Positions 36,430-44,140 of a DNA stretch of 64,000 nucleotides are shown one piece after another. Location of the stretch: positions 1-64,000 of the forward strand of contig NZ_JAMXAY010000013.1 of the NCBI RefSeq assembly GCF_025460835.1. Direction: 5' to 3'. The notes beneath the pieces are model-generated. The model had not been told where the DNA came from, ran no database searches, and saw only the letters and a list, made by a program, of their open reading frames with translations. The DNA is from Parapedobacter soli (GTDB lineage: Bacteria > Bacteroidota > Bacteroidia > Sphingobacteriales > Sphingobacteriaceae). Made by a program: the position numbers and the translations under genes. Numbering within the stretch: the first letter of the stretch is position 1; each line of letters begins with the position of its first letter.

Positions 36430-37371
36430 ATGCAAAAACAGCAAATTATCATTACTGGCGCCAACGGCCAACTCGGTACCGAACTTACATCGGCGCTTCG
36501 CGCTCGATACGGGACTGCCAACGTCATCGCTACCGACATCCGTCACCCAGCCGTCGAAACCAACTTCCAGTTGCTCGATGTGATGGATCGCGATGCAGTC
36601 CGATCGCTGGTTACCGCCGAAGAGGCTACCACCATCTACCATTTGGCGGCGTTCCTCTCGGCAAGTGGCGAGCAGCGGCCACAGCAGGCGTGGGACCTAA
36701 ACATGCAGGGTCTGCTGAACGTGCTGGAGGTTGCCCGTGAAACCGGATGCCGTGTATTCTGGCCCAGTAGCATTGCCGTCTTCGGTGCGTACGCACCGAA
36801 GACAAACTGCCCACAGAACACGGTGACTCAGCCCAGCACGGTTTATGGTATCAGCAAAGTAGCAGGAGAAAACTGGTGCCGGTATTATCACGATGTATAC
36901 GGCGTGGATGTACGCAGTATCCGGTACCCCGGCCTCATCAGCCACACGGCGATGGCCGGTGGCGGCACTACCGATTACGCGGTTGATATTTTCCACCACG
37001 CCATTCGGGGCGAAGCGTACACCTGCTTCCTGGATGCGGACACCATACTGCCGATGATGTATATGCCTGATGCAGTAGCAGGGACCATCCGGCTAATGGA
37101 GGCCCCATCAACAGCGATCAGCATCCGCACTGCCTACAATTTTTCGGCATTCAGTTTCAGTCCCAAGCAACTCGCAGCAACCATCCAGGAGCACCTACCG
37201 GAGTTCTCCTGGTATTCCCGGCCCGACTTCCGCCAGCGTATCGCCGACAGTTGGCCGCAGCAGATCGACGATCGGCAAGCCCGCAGCGACTGGGGGTGGA
37301 AGCCCCGATATCAATTCGAAGACATGGTAGGCGAAATGCTATCCGCACTAGGCGCCCATATTACGACATAA
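36430..37371 (+). CDS. L-threonine 3-dehydrogenase, SDR type (NAD-dependent epimerase/dehydratase family)
   Basis: 313 aa. The Rossmann motif 'IIITGANGQLGTEL', then 'IYHLAAFLSASGE', 'WPSSIAVFG', 'YGISKVAGENWCRYYH' (YxxxK catalytic pair) and 'RSIRYPGLIS' with 'GGGTTDYAVDIFHHAI' and 'CFLDADTILPMMYMPDA' are specific for the SDR-type threonine dehydrogenase. It oxidises threonine to 2-amino-3-ketobutyrate, the entry to glycine. It is not related to E. coli Tdh (MDR). Divergent from an Lrp/AsnC regulator. Confidence 0.85.
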   Translation: MQKQQIIITGANGQLGTELTSALRARYGTANVIATDIRHPAVETNFQLLDVMDRDAVRSLVTAEEATTIYHLAAFLSASGEQRPQQAWDLNMQGLLNVLEVARETGCRVFWPSSIAVFGAYAPKTNCPQNTVTQPSTVYGISKVAGENWCRYYHDVYGVDVRSIRYPGLISHTAMAGGGTTDYAVDIFHHAIRGEAYTCFLDADTILPMMYMPDAVAGTIRLMEAPSTAISIRTAYNFSAFSFSPKQLAATIQEHLPEFSWYSRPDFRQRIADSWPQQIDDRQARSDWGWKPRYQFEDMVGEMLSALGAHITT

Positions 37372-37393
37372 CGATTTTTTTCATGTGTTTGTA

Positions 37394-37438
37394 AACGCTC
37401 CCCGCAGTCTACATCTAAGCACGCGGGGGCGTTTTTTT
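37394..37438 (+). terminator. Intrinsic terminator after the threonine dehydrogenase gene
   Basis: GC-rich stem AACGCTCCCCGC / GCGGGGGCGTT (one bulge) with a 17-base loop, followed by a run of seven T. It lies 22 bases after the stop codon. Confidence 0.8.
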
Positions 37439-37580
37439 AACTGGCCGAAATGTACGTATCTTTGGCTGTGACGCAAATGCTCGATAAATTCATGAAGTGC
37501 TGCCACCAGCTGACGCAACACGCGGCATCAGCGCGCAACAAAAACTGATCCTAAAAGTTTGGTTCACAGATTTTTATTGA
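37439..37580. other. Intergenic sequence left of the prophage junction
   Basis: No gene is supported. It lies between the dehydrogenase terminator and the minus-strand terminator that I assign to a disrupted tRNA gene, so it is taken to be host sequence. Confidence 0.4.
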
Positions 37581-37613
37581 TAAAAAAAAGAGACAACTAC
37601 TGTGTAGTGTCTC
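37581..37613 (-). terminator. Minus-strand intrinsic terminator without an upstream gene (orphaned tRNA terminator)
   Basis: On the minus strand GAGACACTA / TAGTTGTCTC (one bulge) with a 5-base loop is followed by a T8 run. The only gene to its right reads the other way, so no local transcript needs it. It fits the terminator of a tRNA gene split by the prophage. Confidence 0.65.
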
Positions 37614-37618
37614 CTTAA

Positions 37619-37633
37619 GTGACCCCGGAGAGG
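37619..37633 (-). other. Candidate attachment core: tRNA 3'-end fragment
   Basis: On the minus strand CCTCTCCGGGGTCAC reads like the 3' side of a T-arm and acceptor stem plus discriminator of a tRNA; the bases further upstream (GAGTATGAATTAGA) no longer fit a T-loop. A tRNA-type terminator follows 5 bases later. This is the pattern left when a phage integrates at a tRNA 3' end. The tRNA identity cannot be told from 15 bases. Confidence 0.45.
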
Positions 37634-37759
37634 TCTAATTCATACTCATCATCGGAAAACAAGGAGTAATACAGTACTCAAAAGTCGCCCGTATAAACCA
37701 TACTGCATCATTTTTTAGTCATACCCAAAAATACTATCCAATACTGTGTCGTAATATTT

Positions 37760-37778
37760 CCGCACAATTCCCGCACAA
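37760..37778 (+). repeat. Direct repeat CCGCACAA, 11-bp period, upstream of the integrase
   Basis: Two copies of CCGCACAA (37760-37767 and 37771-37778), one helical turn apart, immediately before the integrase -7 box. They could be arm-type integrase sites or a regulator site. Confidence 0.5.
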
Positions 37779-37783
37779 GATAT

Positions 37784-37791
37784 TATATTTG
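37784..37791 (+). promoter_or_regulatory. -7 box TATATTTG for the integrase gene
   Basis: Exact TAnnTTTG match ending 4 bases before the ATG at 37796, which would give an almost leaderless mRNA. Confidence 0.45.
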
Positions 37792-37795
37792 AGCC

Positions 37796-39100
37796 ATGGC
37801 TTTGAAATACTCCGTCCGATTCGTACTCATGCAGACAAGGATAAAAAATAAACCCACATCTCTTCGATGCTTTGTCAGGTTCAACAACTGCCGATCCCCG
37901 TTCACCACCGATGTGAAGGTTGAGCCAAGATATTTCAATGTGAAAAAGCAGCAGGCTGATGTCACGGCTAGGTTCGACGGCAGCAAAATAAACGAACGTT
38001 TATCGCAGATAGAAGCATTTATCAAATCAAGGTTTGACACAATGGTGGACTATCCTGATCCGGTGCGATTTAGTGAAATATGTAAGCAATACACGAAGTC
38101 CGGTGAAATTTTCATTCCTGACGAGACAAAAAGGGATATCCCGAAAACACTCATTGCGTATATCGAACACCTCGCTTCGGAGAGCCGATCGGGCGCCAGA
38201 AAGATAGCGAAAGGACCACGTAAGGGCCAAAAGTACAAACCGGACACCATCAAACCATACGATAGCACAGTATACGTTCTTAAACAGTTTGCAAAGCATG
38301 AACGAACAGAAGATTATCCGTTCAAATTGGTAGACAGTGATTTCTACAAACGGTTTTCAGCTTACTTCTATGATGTGTTGGGACATTCAGTCGGCTATTT
38401 CTCTACGATGATTAAGGTCATTAAGCTTGCGATGAATGAATCCGGGGCAGACAAGCTGCATAATTACCAAGGTCATAATTCTCGCGAATTCATAAAGCCA
38501 GGGTATGAGGCTGACACCGTATCCCTCGATCTGGATCAACTGAAAAGACTACAAAACCACATATTTGAAACAGATCAGAAAGAGTATGAGAATGCCCGTG
38601 ATCTATTTCTTGTGGGATGCTGGACCGGTCTGCGATTTGAAGACTTCAACTCTATCAGGAAGCAAGATATACAAGATGATTTTATCCGCGTCCGAACAGA
38701 CAAAACCGAGGCCCGGGTATCAATACCTTATCACCCGATGCTCCGGAAGGTGTTCCTTAAATATGATGGTGGTCCACCACCATCGATGCATATCAACGAC
38801 CTCAATGCACAAATTAAGGTCGCGTGCAGGCTTGCTGGATTAAAACAACCTTACACAATCCGCAGGAACAAAAAGGGCGTTGATACCCTTGAAACCCATC
38901 CGCTGTACAAATTGATATCTACCCATACCGCCCGTCGGTCTTTTGCGTCTAATATGTTCCGATTAGGAATACCGTCTCTTTTAATCATGGCAATCACCGG
39001 TCACAAGACCGAAAAATCATTCTTGAAATACATTCGGGTCGGAGAAGAAGAGAAATCGCGGATGATGGCTGAACGGTGGAAGGAGATTAAATGGGAATAA
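37796..39100 (+). CDS. Phage tyrosine integrase
   Basis: 434 aa with the Bacteroidota integrase layout: N-terminal arm-binding domain ('ALKYSVRFVL...'), a SAM-like core-binding domain (about residues 100-220), and the catalytic domain with Arg280 ('TGLRFEDF'), His377-x-x-Arg380 ('HTARRSF'), His403 ('ITGHKTEKS') and Tyr412 ('FLKYIRV'). All five key residues are present, so the enzyme is probably active. It lies 160 bp from the proposed att core. Confidence 0.96.
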   Translation: MALKYSVRFVLMQTRIKNKPTSLRCFVRFNNCRSPFTTDVKVEPRYFNVKKQQADVTARFDGSKINERLSQIEAFIKSRFDTMVDYPDPVRFSEICKQYTKSGEIFIPDETKRDIPKTLIAYIEHLASESRSGARKIAKGPRKGQKYKPDTIKPYDSTVYVLKQFAKHERTEDYPFKLVDSDFYKRFSAYFYDVLGHSVGYFSTMIKVIKLAMNESGADKLHNYQGHNSREFIKPGYEADTVSLDLDQLKRLQNHIFETDQKEYENARDLFLVGCWTGLRFEDFNSIRKQDIQDDFIRVRTDKTEARVSIPYHPMLRKVFLKYDGGPPPSMHINDLNAQIKVACRLAGLKQPYTIRRNKKGVDTLETHPLYKLISTHTARRSFASNMFRLGIPSLLIMAITGHKTEKSFLKYIRVGEEEKSRMMAERWKEIKWE

Positions 39101-39224
39101 AAAATCACAATGCGGTAGAATGGATATCAATGCTTACCATCCCTGTGTAGTATTTATGCTACATTCTAAAGATTAGAAACAAAAAAAAGCAATTTTTTTT
39201 TATTTTCGTAAAAAATAATAAGTT

Positions 39225-39656
39225 ATGAAAATTATGCAATCTTTTCTACTCGCAGCCTTCTTGATGGTTAGCTTTTCGGGGTTCTCACAATACAAGAAGG
39301 ACGGAACGCCTGATATGAGATACCGATCGAACAAATCGGTGTACGGCGGATCATACTACAGTCCGACGCCATCATATACGAATCCGTCGGTAAGGTCCCA
39401 AAGCGGCTACTATCGCTCAAATGGAACTTATGTGCAACCACACATGAAGACCAACACGAATACCACTAATCACGACAATTTCTCGACACAAGGAAATTAT
39501 AATTATTTTAATGGCACAACAGGATCTCGTGCCCGCGACTATTCACCAGAAGCTTACAATTATGGATCGGGTAAGACCATCTACCAAGGCCCGAAAGGCG
39601 GCCAGTATTATTATAATAAAAACGGAAATAAAACCTACGTACCAAAGCGTTATTAA
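39225..39656 (+). CDS. Secreted Gly/Tyr/Asn-rich protein with a PBCV basic-adaptor-like motif (possible lysogenic-conversion gene)
   Basis: 143 aa. A signal peptide ('FLLAAFLMVSFSGFSQ') precedes a low-complexity region rich in Tyr, Ser, Asn and Gly, with 'GTYVQPHMKTNTNTTNHDN', and a C-terminal 'YQGPKGGQYYYNKNGNKTYV', which resembles the PBCV-specific basic adaptor motif. It is a plus-strand gene with its own terminator between integrase and late operon, the usual position of a phage 'moron'. Host-surface or extracellular function is likely but unknown. Confidence 0.7.
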   Translation: MKIMQSFLLAAFLMVSFSGFSQYKKDGTPDMRYRSNKSVYGGSYYSPTPSYTNPSVRSQSGYYRSNGTYVQPHMKTNTNTTNHDNFSTQGNYNYFNGTTGSRARDYSPEAYNYGSGKTIYQGPKGGQYYYNKNGNKTYVPKRY

Positions 39657-39672
39657 AAACTTCTAATAATTG

Positions 39673-39698
39673 AGCCCCGGAAGTGCCGGGGCTTTTTT
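39673..39698 (+). terminator. Intrinsic terminator of the secreted-protein gene
   Basis: 8-bp stem AGCCCCGG / CCGGGGCT, 5-base loop, then six T, 17 bases after the stop. Confidence 0.85.
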
Positions 39699-39750
39699 GT
39701 GCACTTAGCAACCCCAACGATGTCTAAAGTGCCTGTACTACGAGCGGGCC

Positions 39751-39773
39751 ACCCCGGTACACCAAGCCGGGGT
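39751..39773 (-). terminator. Hairpin at the end of the late operon
   Basis: 7-bp arms ACCCCGG / CCGGGGT with a 9-base loop directly after the last late gene (stop at 39777). There is no T-run on the minus side, so termination efficiency is uncertain. Confidence 0.4.
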
Positions 39774-39776
39774 TAT

Positions 39777-40031
39777 TTATAAACCATGTTTCTTCCTGGC
39801 CAGATCAAAGCATTCAAAAAGCACATCCATTAAATCTTTGGGCCAATTAAGGACATAATTTCCACTTAATATCCATTGCCCCGTCGATTTGCGATAGAAG
39901 AAAATGTGATGTACACCGTGTTTATCCTGAAAGTATACATGTGTATTACCTCCAAGGTTATCCATTGTATATGGTACTCGTTTTCGCTCCCCGAAATATT
40001 CGAATTCCAATACCCCACTGTAATCTTCCAT
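39777..40031 (-). CDS. Small phage protein of unknown function (84 aa)
   Basis: No family recognised. Sequence is mixed alpha/beta with aromatic residues ('EFEYFGERKRVPYTMDNLGG', 'HHIFFYRKSTGQWIL') and no TM segment. It is the last gene of the late operon, 51 bp after the tail esterase gene. Confidence 0.6.
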   Translation of the reverse strand: MEDYSGVLEFEYFGERKRVPYTMDNLGGNTHVYFQDKHGVHHIFFYRKSTGQWILSGNYVLNWPKDLMDVLFECFDLARKKHGL

Positions 40032-40082
40032 GCTAACAAAGTTAGCTAATCAACCCATACAACTCCAAACAATTGTTCTTCT

Positions 40083-41516
40083 CTACAAACTATGGCTCAA
40101 CAACCAGTCATAGATGCTTTGGTCAAATGGGTCGTAGTTGCTATCTACCATTGGACCCATGCCTGTGCTGTTGAAGACTTTTTGAGGGTACTGATGTAGG
40201 AAGTCGTTGAATTGAGTAAACTTGGCAATACCGGGGTTTATTGAATTCAATTCAGCCACACCATCTAGTATGTTTTGCAATGTGTAGGGAGAACCTCCCC
40301 AACTCACGCTTTCACCAGAATTTCTAAATGTCCATGTTGGTACCGCCGCTATTTTGTCAATATCGAAGTGCGCCTCATAATCAGGGTCGGCATTATCCCC
40401 CCATACAGCTGGGTCGTACGACATGGCTACTCCTGCCGCAACCTGTCTCGTGGTTGCCGCACTTATCCCAATACCCACTCCTGAGGCTCCATCTGAATAT
40501 CCTATAAGGTACACCCTATCAGGGTCTACATTGTAGTTTGCGAGGACATAAGTAATAAAATCCGTGAGATTCTGTCCGCTATCATACCAGTACACATTTG
40601 TCGCAATCTGGGGAGAAAATGCATAAGCATCCTGCTTGAAGTTACCCATCGCCACCGACCAGTTTGGTCCATACTTCATTGCATTGGGCAGTTGTGTGGT
40701 TCCGTTACCACGCTCTCCTGAACCGTGCAGAAATATAAATGCAGGCTTCGGGGTGCTTGTATCAGCCGGTATGTACTCCACAAATGGCAGCGGTGACGCT
40801 GTAGTTCCAGCTTCTCTAAGCGTTTGAACACCATCTATCACCACATCATATTCCCTAACCACAAAGTAACTCAATGAATTGATATTTACAGAACCAGCGC
40901 GCGTGATGACTATCTTTATCTGTCCGCCCTGTGATTTCATTTCATCGAGACGTATCTGCTCCAAGTCATCAAAATCGTAGGATTCTGGCGTAGATGCAGC
41001 ACTGTCTCCTGAAATTACAAACCTGTTACCCGCTTCTGTACCCATCCTATAATATGCAGAAGTGATTATATCTCCCATGCTTCTCCCCGGCTCGTGGTTT
41101 ACAAGCTGGATCTGATAACGTTTACTATCATCCAGTCCTGTGAAAACCAGCGAATAGGCGTTGTTTGACCACCATCTATGCCTGTATAGGTTGGAATCAG
41201 GAGTGGACGGTGGATTGGAATCGTTAGTCGCCCCTTTCAGCTGGTTAGAATCGGTAACCGTTAGAGTAACTCCTGAAATAGATGAACCGTTTGTATCCAC
41301 GATAGAGCTGGTCACGAATGGGTTTGGGATATTGCCGTTGTCCAGCACCGGCCGCAAAACATTCGCCCTGGCAACCGCATCACCCGTAGCCCCATCATAA
41401 GACAGGTTAAACCTTGCCTCCCAGTTGAAATCTTGAACAGGGGGTAATTCTTTCTCCCATACCAGTGTATCGCCGATGTAGCGCCGCGTTACCTCCTGAT
41501 TTTCTATAAATCTCAT
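40083..41516 (-). CDS. Tail-associated protein with a C-terminal alpha/beta-hydrolase (esterase) domain
   Basis: 477 aa. Residues 1-230 are a beta-rich head unlike any family I can name, ending in a lectin-like or fibre-like fold; residues about 235-477 have an alpha/beta-hydrolase core: 'PAFIFLHGSGERGNGT' (oxyanion hole), 'RVYLIGYSDGASGVG' (GxSxG nucleophile), and a C-terminal 'FNDFLHQYPQKVF' with the likely catalytic His. The gene overlaps the upstream fibre-like gene by 4 bases. A secreted esterase at the tail end suggests removal of acetyl or other ester groups from capsule or exopolysaccharide before infection. Enzyme class inferred. Confidence 0.72.
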   Translation of the reverse strand: MRFIENQEVTRRYIGDTLVWEKELPPVQDFNWEARFNLSYDGATGDAVARANVLRPVLDNGNIPNPFVTSSIVDTNGSSISGVTLTVTDSNQLKGATNDSNPPSTPDSNLYRHRWWSNNAYSLVFTGLDDSKRYQIQLVNHEPGRSMGDIITSAYYRMGTEAGNRFVISGDSAASTPESYDFDDLEQIRLDEMKSQGGQIKIVITRAGSVNINSLSYFVVREYDVVIDGVQTLREAGTTASPLPFVEYIPADTSTPKPAFIFLHGSGERGNGTTQLPNAMKYGPNWSVAMGNFKQDAYAFSPQIATNVYWYDSGQNLTDFITYVLANYNVDPDRVYLIGYSDGASGVGIGISAATTRQVAAGVAMSYDPAVWGDNADPDYEAHFDIDKIAAVPTWTFRNSGESVSWGGSPYTLQNILDGVAELNSINPGIAKFTQFNDFLHQYPQKVFNSTGMGPMVDSNYDPFDQSIYDWLLSHSL

Positions 41517-42424
41517 ACCGTTGGATATTGGTTAATGATAGCGTATTCTGTATATGGGTCCTTGACAGCAAGTGCCTCGTAGTCTGCCTGCGTGATAGGG
41601 AGGTAGTTCTTAATGGGCCAGCCCTTACCCTCTTCCTGCTTGCTTTCAACCATAGCAGCGATTGCGGCGGGCTGAACAGCCGTATTAGCCAATGTTCCCT
41701 GTGCAGCAGTGGCATACCGTCCGTCAGCTTCCGACTTGTTGTAATAGTTGCTTAAATCGACGGTCGTGCCCAGCGGGTCCCATTCGGTTCCGGTCCATGC
41801 ATAGTTCATGTCGGTATCGAGCAGGTTATACACGTCGCCTGCCGTCAGATCATCTGTTGGTAATGCCACATAATTTGCTACCGATCCCTTGAATTTGTAA
41901 ATGCCGGCTACCTTGCTATCCGTGTAGTTCTTTGCCGCCAGCTCGGCCGCAGCAGCACTACCAGATGCATCAAAGTCCCCGGCCGGGCGGGTCGATGCCG
42001 AGCCAAGCCCAATGGCTGCCCGGGCAGCTGCGGCCGTTGCCCCGACGGCCATGAATTCGGGCTTTTCATCGATGTCATCCCACGTCGGATTTGAGAAATT
42101 GGAAGACACGATCGGATTGCTCGGATCCGTGTCGTCAATATCGATGCCCGGCCCCGGTTGAATCGATTGCAGCCCCGCGCCGCTGCCCCCACCTACGCTA
42201 AAACAATTGGTTTCTATCCAATTCTGCAAATCTTCAGCGCTCCCGAATGCTTCCCCGTTTCCGGTTACCTCATTATAACGGAACGCTATCTCGCCCATTT
42301 CCGTCACCAGCCTCGTGCCGCTGGCAAAGGGAATCTGACCTTTGATGCGCGATTTAACGATGTTCCATTTAAACGTTTCCGTTTCGATCGTGACCGTCTT
42401 GGCGGTCGTAGTGATTGTTATCAT
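41513..42424 (-). CDS. Phage tail-fibre-like structural protein
   Basis: 303 aa. The N-terminus is beta-rich ('MITITTTAKTVTIETETFKW'); then comes a 'WDDIDEKPEFMAVG' phage-type linker and Ala-rich and 'YYNKSEADGRYATAAQ' repeats similar to those in the tail-tip protein of this phage, indicating a trimeric fibre shaft. I chose ATG 42424 over TTG 42445. Its stop overlaps the start of the esterase gene by 4 bases (ATGA). Probably an adaptor or fibre that carries the esterase. Confidence 0.65.
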   Translation of the reverse strand: MITITTTAKTVTIETETFKWNIVKSRIKGQIPFASGTRLVTEMGEIAFRYNEVTGNGEAFGSAEDLQNWIETNCFSVGGGSGAGLQSIQPGPGIDIDDTDPSNPIVSSNFSNPTWDDIDEKPEFMAVGATAAAARAAIGLGSASTRPAGDFDASGSAAAAELAAKNYTDSKVAGIYKFKGSVANYVALPTDDLTAGDVYNLLDTDMNYAWTGTEWDPLGTTVDLSNYYNKSEADGRYATAAQGTLANTAVQPAAIAAMVESKQEEGKGWPIKNYLPITQADYEALAVKDPYTEYAIINQYPTV

Positions 42425-42431
42425 GATATTA

Positions 42432-43202
42432 TTATTTGATGTCAACTATTTTATATCCACCCCGGAAAGCCGGATACCAGTTACCGCTTTCGAAATCATG
42501 CAGGTAGTTTCCCTGTAGCCTCAACCTGCCGATGTCCAAGGACACACCCCCTCCCATCAGCACATCGCCCCGGTAGTACTCCCCCACGGCCATCACCGCT
42601 ATTCCCGTATTACGCTCCGGCGGCTCAATTCTAATGTGCTTCAATCCCATGATGGTGGCGTTGGGGTCGTTCGGCCAGAACCTGCCGTAAGTCCGGCGCT
42701 TTGCCAGCAGCCATTTGCGCTCACTGTACCACATCCAGTTCAGCTCCATGTTGTAGGTGTGGTTGAGCAGCGGCGGACGGTCTCCCAGCGGCTTTATGAC
42801 GTCCACGGTGAGCCACTTGTCCTTGTAGTTGAAGCTGGTGTCGGTCTCGGACATCACGAGCTGCAGTCGCTTTATCTCGGCACGGGCTTGGGTGTAGCTT
42901 TGCAGCACGCGGTTCCTCACGCCCCGTTCGTCATGCAGTAGCCTCATTATGCTGTCAATGATGCCTGCACTATCGGTAGCTTGGTTAACCCCCGCCTGTG
43001 TAAGCACATGCTCGGTTTCCTCCATTATCACCGCTTCAAGCCCCTTTTCATCAACCTTTCGGCTGATGATCTCGGCCTCTACCTTCACATTCTCTTTTGC
43101 CTGCCTCTCGATAGGCGATTCTGCTTGTGGTGGGTTTCGGAATATCCACCACGCGGCGCAAGCAAGCAACGCTAGTAGAATCAGAATGATTGAATTTTTC
43201 AT
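42432..43202 (-). CDS. Membrane-anchored phage protein, lysis region (DUF6808-like)
   Basis: 256 aa. One N-terminal TM segment ('IILILLALLACAAWWIF') with a short cytosolic start, then a helical region of about 100 residues and a C-terminal beta domain with 'GGGVSLDIGRLRLQGNYLHD' resembling outer-membrane or strand-rich Bacteroidota phage proteins. It is placed next to the endolysin and holin, so it may help disrupt the envelope, or be an anchored structural factor. The family name is tentative. Confidence 0.6.
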   Translation of the reverse strand: MKNSIILILLALLACAAWWIFRNPPQAESPIERQAKENVKVEAEIISRKVDEKGLEAVIMEETEHVLTQAGVNQATDSAGIIDSIMRLLHDERGVRNRVLQSYTQARAEIKRLQLVMSETDTSFNYKDKWLTVDVIKPLGDRPPLLNHTYNMELNWMWYSERKWLLAKRRTYGRFWPNDPNATIMGLKHIRIEPPERNTGIAVMAVGEYYRGDVLMGGGVSLDIGRLRLQGNYLHDFESGNWYPAFRGGYKIVDIK

Positions 43203-43483
43203 TATTTGCCTCCTTTCTGTGCCAGCGAATCCGCCAGCTTTGTATTGGCCCCCCTCAATGCCATTATGGTTGTCGTGTAGGAATCAACCTGCCTTTCCAG
43301 CTTCGTCACCCGCTCCCGCAGGTACATCACCTGCTCGATGCAGTCCGCGCTACGGTCGTCCGATGTGGAGAATAGCTTATTGATGAATGTTGTCAGTAGC
43401 GCTGTAACGATCATCACAAGAACCGCGAGTGGGTACTTGTTAATCGTGTTAGCTCTTTTGTCATCTATTACGTTGGGCGTCAT
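43202..43483 (-). CDS. Small membrane protein with coiled coil, lysis region
   Basis: 93 aa. One TM helix ('PLAVLVMIVTALLTTFINKLF') with the N-terminus inside, followed by a heptad coiled coil ('VMYLRERVTKLERQVDSYTTTIMAL'). Such i-spanin-like topology is common beside endolysin genes; the 256-aa neighbour overlaps it by one base (TAATG). Spanin role inferred from layout only. Confidence 0.6.
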   Translation of the reverse strand: MTPNVIDDKRANTINKYPLAVLVMIVTALLTTFINKLFSTSDDRSADCIEQVMYLRERVTKLERQVDSYTTTIMALRGANTKLADSLAQKGGK

Positions 43484-43487
43484 TTGC

Positions 43488-44138
43488 TTAGAATTTTTCG
43501 GATTTCCACTGAATTATTGCGCGCTCGAAGAATGCCGCCAGCTCGGCAATGTCCATTGCTCGATCAAGCCCGTTGACAATGCGCCGAGCATTATAGTAGT
43601 CGTAACCATCCTCCCGGTCGTAGTCAGCCAGCTTCTTGCCCGTGAACCAGCTATCGCGCATACCGCGCACCGTTATGTCGGCGCTAACACTTGGCTCCAG
43701 CGCCTTGTCAGGATTACCCACGAGGTCGATGCCCAGCTTCTCCCCTGCCAGCTCGTAGTTCCTGCGTCCTGTCAACTGGATATCGCCCATCCCGCGGTAC
43801 AGCCATCCATCATCCGTGCCGGGCCGATTACCGTTGCGCGACCCATACACGTAGTTAGCCAGCTTCTGCGGCTGCCTGACATAAGGCAATGCGCTCGCGA
43901 TCGTTGGGAAGCGGCTAGGCCATACCTGCATTAACCGCTCCGCTGACGTGTAGTTAAGATTCTCTACGGTCGGTTGCATCTTGCCTCCCGTTTCGTGATA
44001 AACAGATGCAAGGATGTACGCGAGGTGGTACTTGCTTCCGATCGCGTGAATGAGCGCGGAATCAACGATCCGCTTGACGCCATCCACTTGGGATGACGTC
44101 CGGATCTTCGGCGCGATATGTTGCCAGAACTGGTTCAT
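43488..44138 (-). CDS. Endolysin, glycoside hydrolase family 19-like
   Basis: 216 aa. Motifs typical of GH19 lysozyme/chitinases are visible: 'YILASVYHETGGKM' with the catalytic Glu, 'FRGRGFIQLTGRANY'-like 'YRGMGDIQLTGRRNYELAG', and 'SAERLMQVWPSRFPT'. It cleaves peptidoglycan glycan strands at the end of the lytic cycle. No signal peptide, so export should depend on the adjacent holin. Confidence 0.88.
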   Translation of the reverse strand: MNQFWQHIAPKIRTSSQVDGVKRIVDSALIHAIGSKYHLAYILASVYHETGGKMQPTVENLNYTSAERLMQVWPSRFPTIASALPYVRQPQKLANYVYGSRNGNRPGTDDGWLYRGMGDIQLTGRRNYELAGEKLGIDLVGNPDKALEPSVSADITVRGMRDSWFTGKKLADYDREDGYDYYNARRIVNGLDRAMDIAELAAFFERAIIQWKSEKF

Positions 44139-44140
44139 GG

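Noticed and set aside
37439-37795. CRISPR-like spacing of short repeats near the integrase
   Set aside because: Only two 8-bp direct repeats 11 bp apart; no array.
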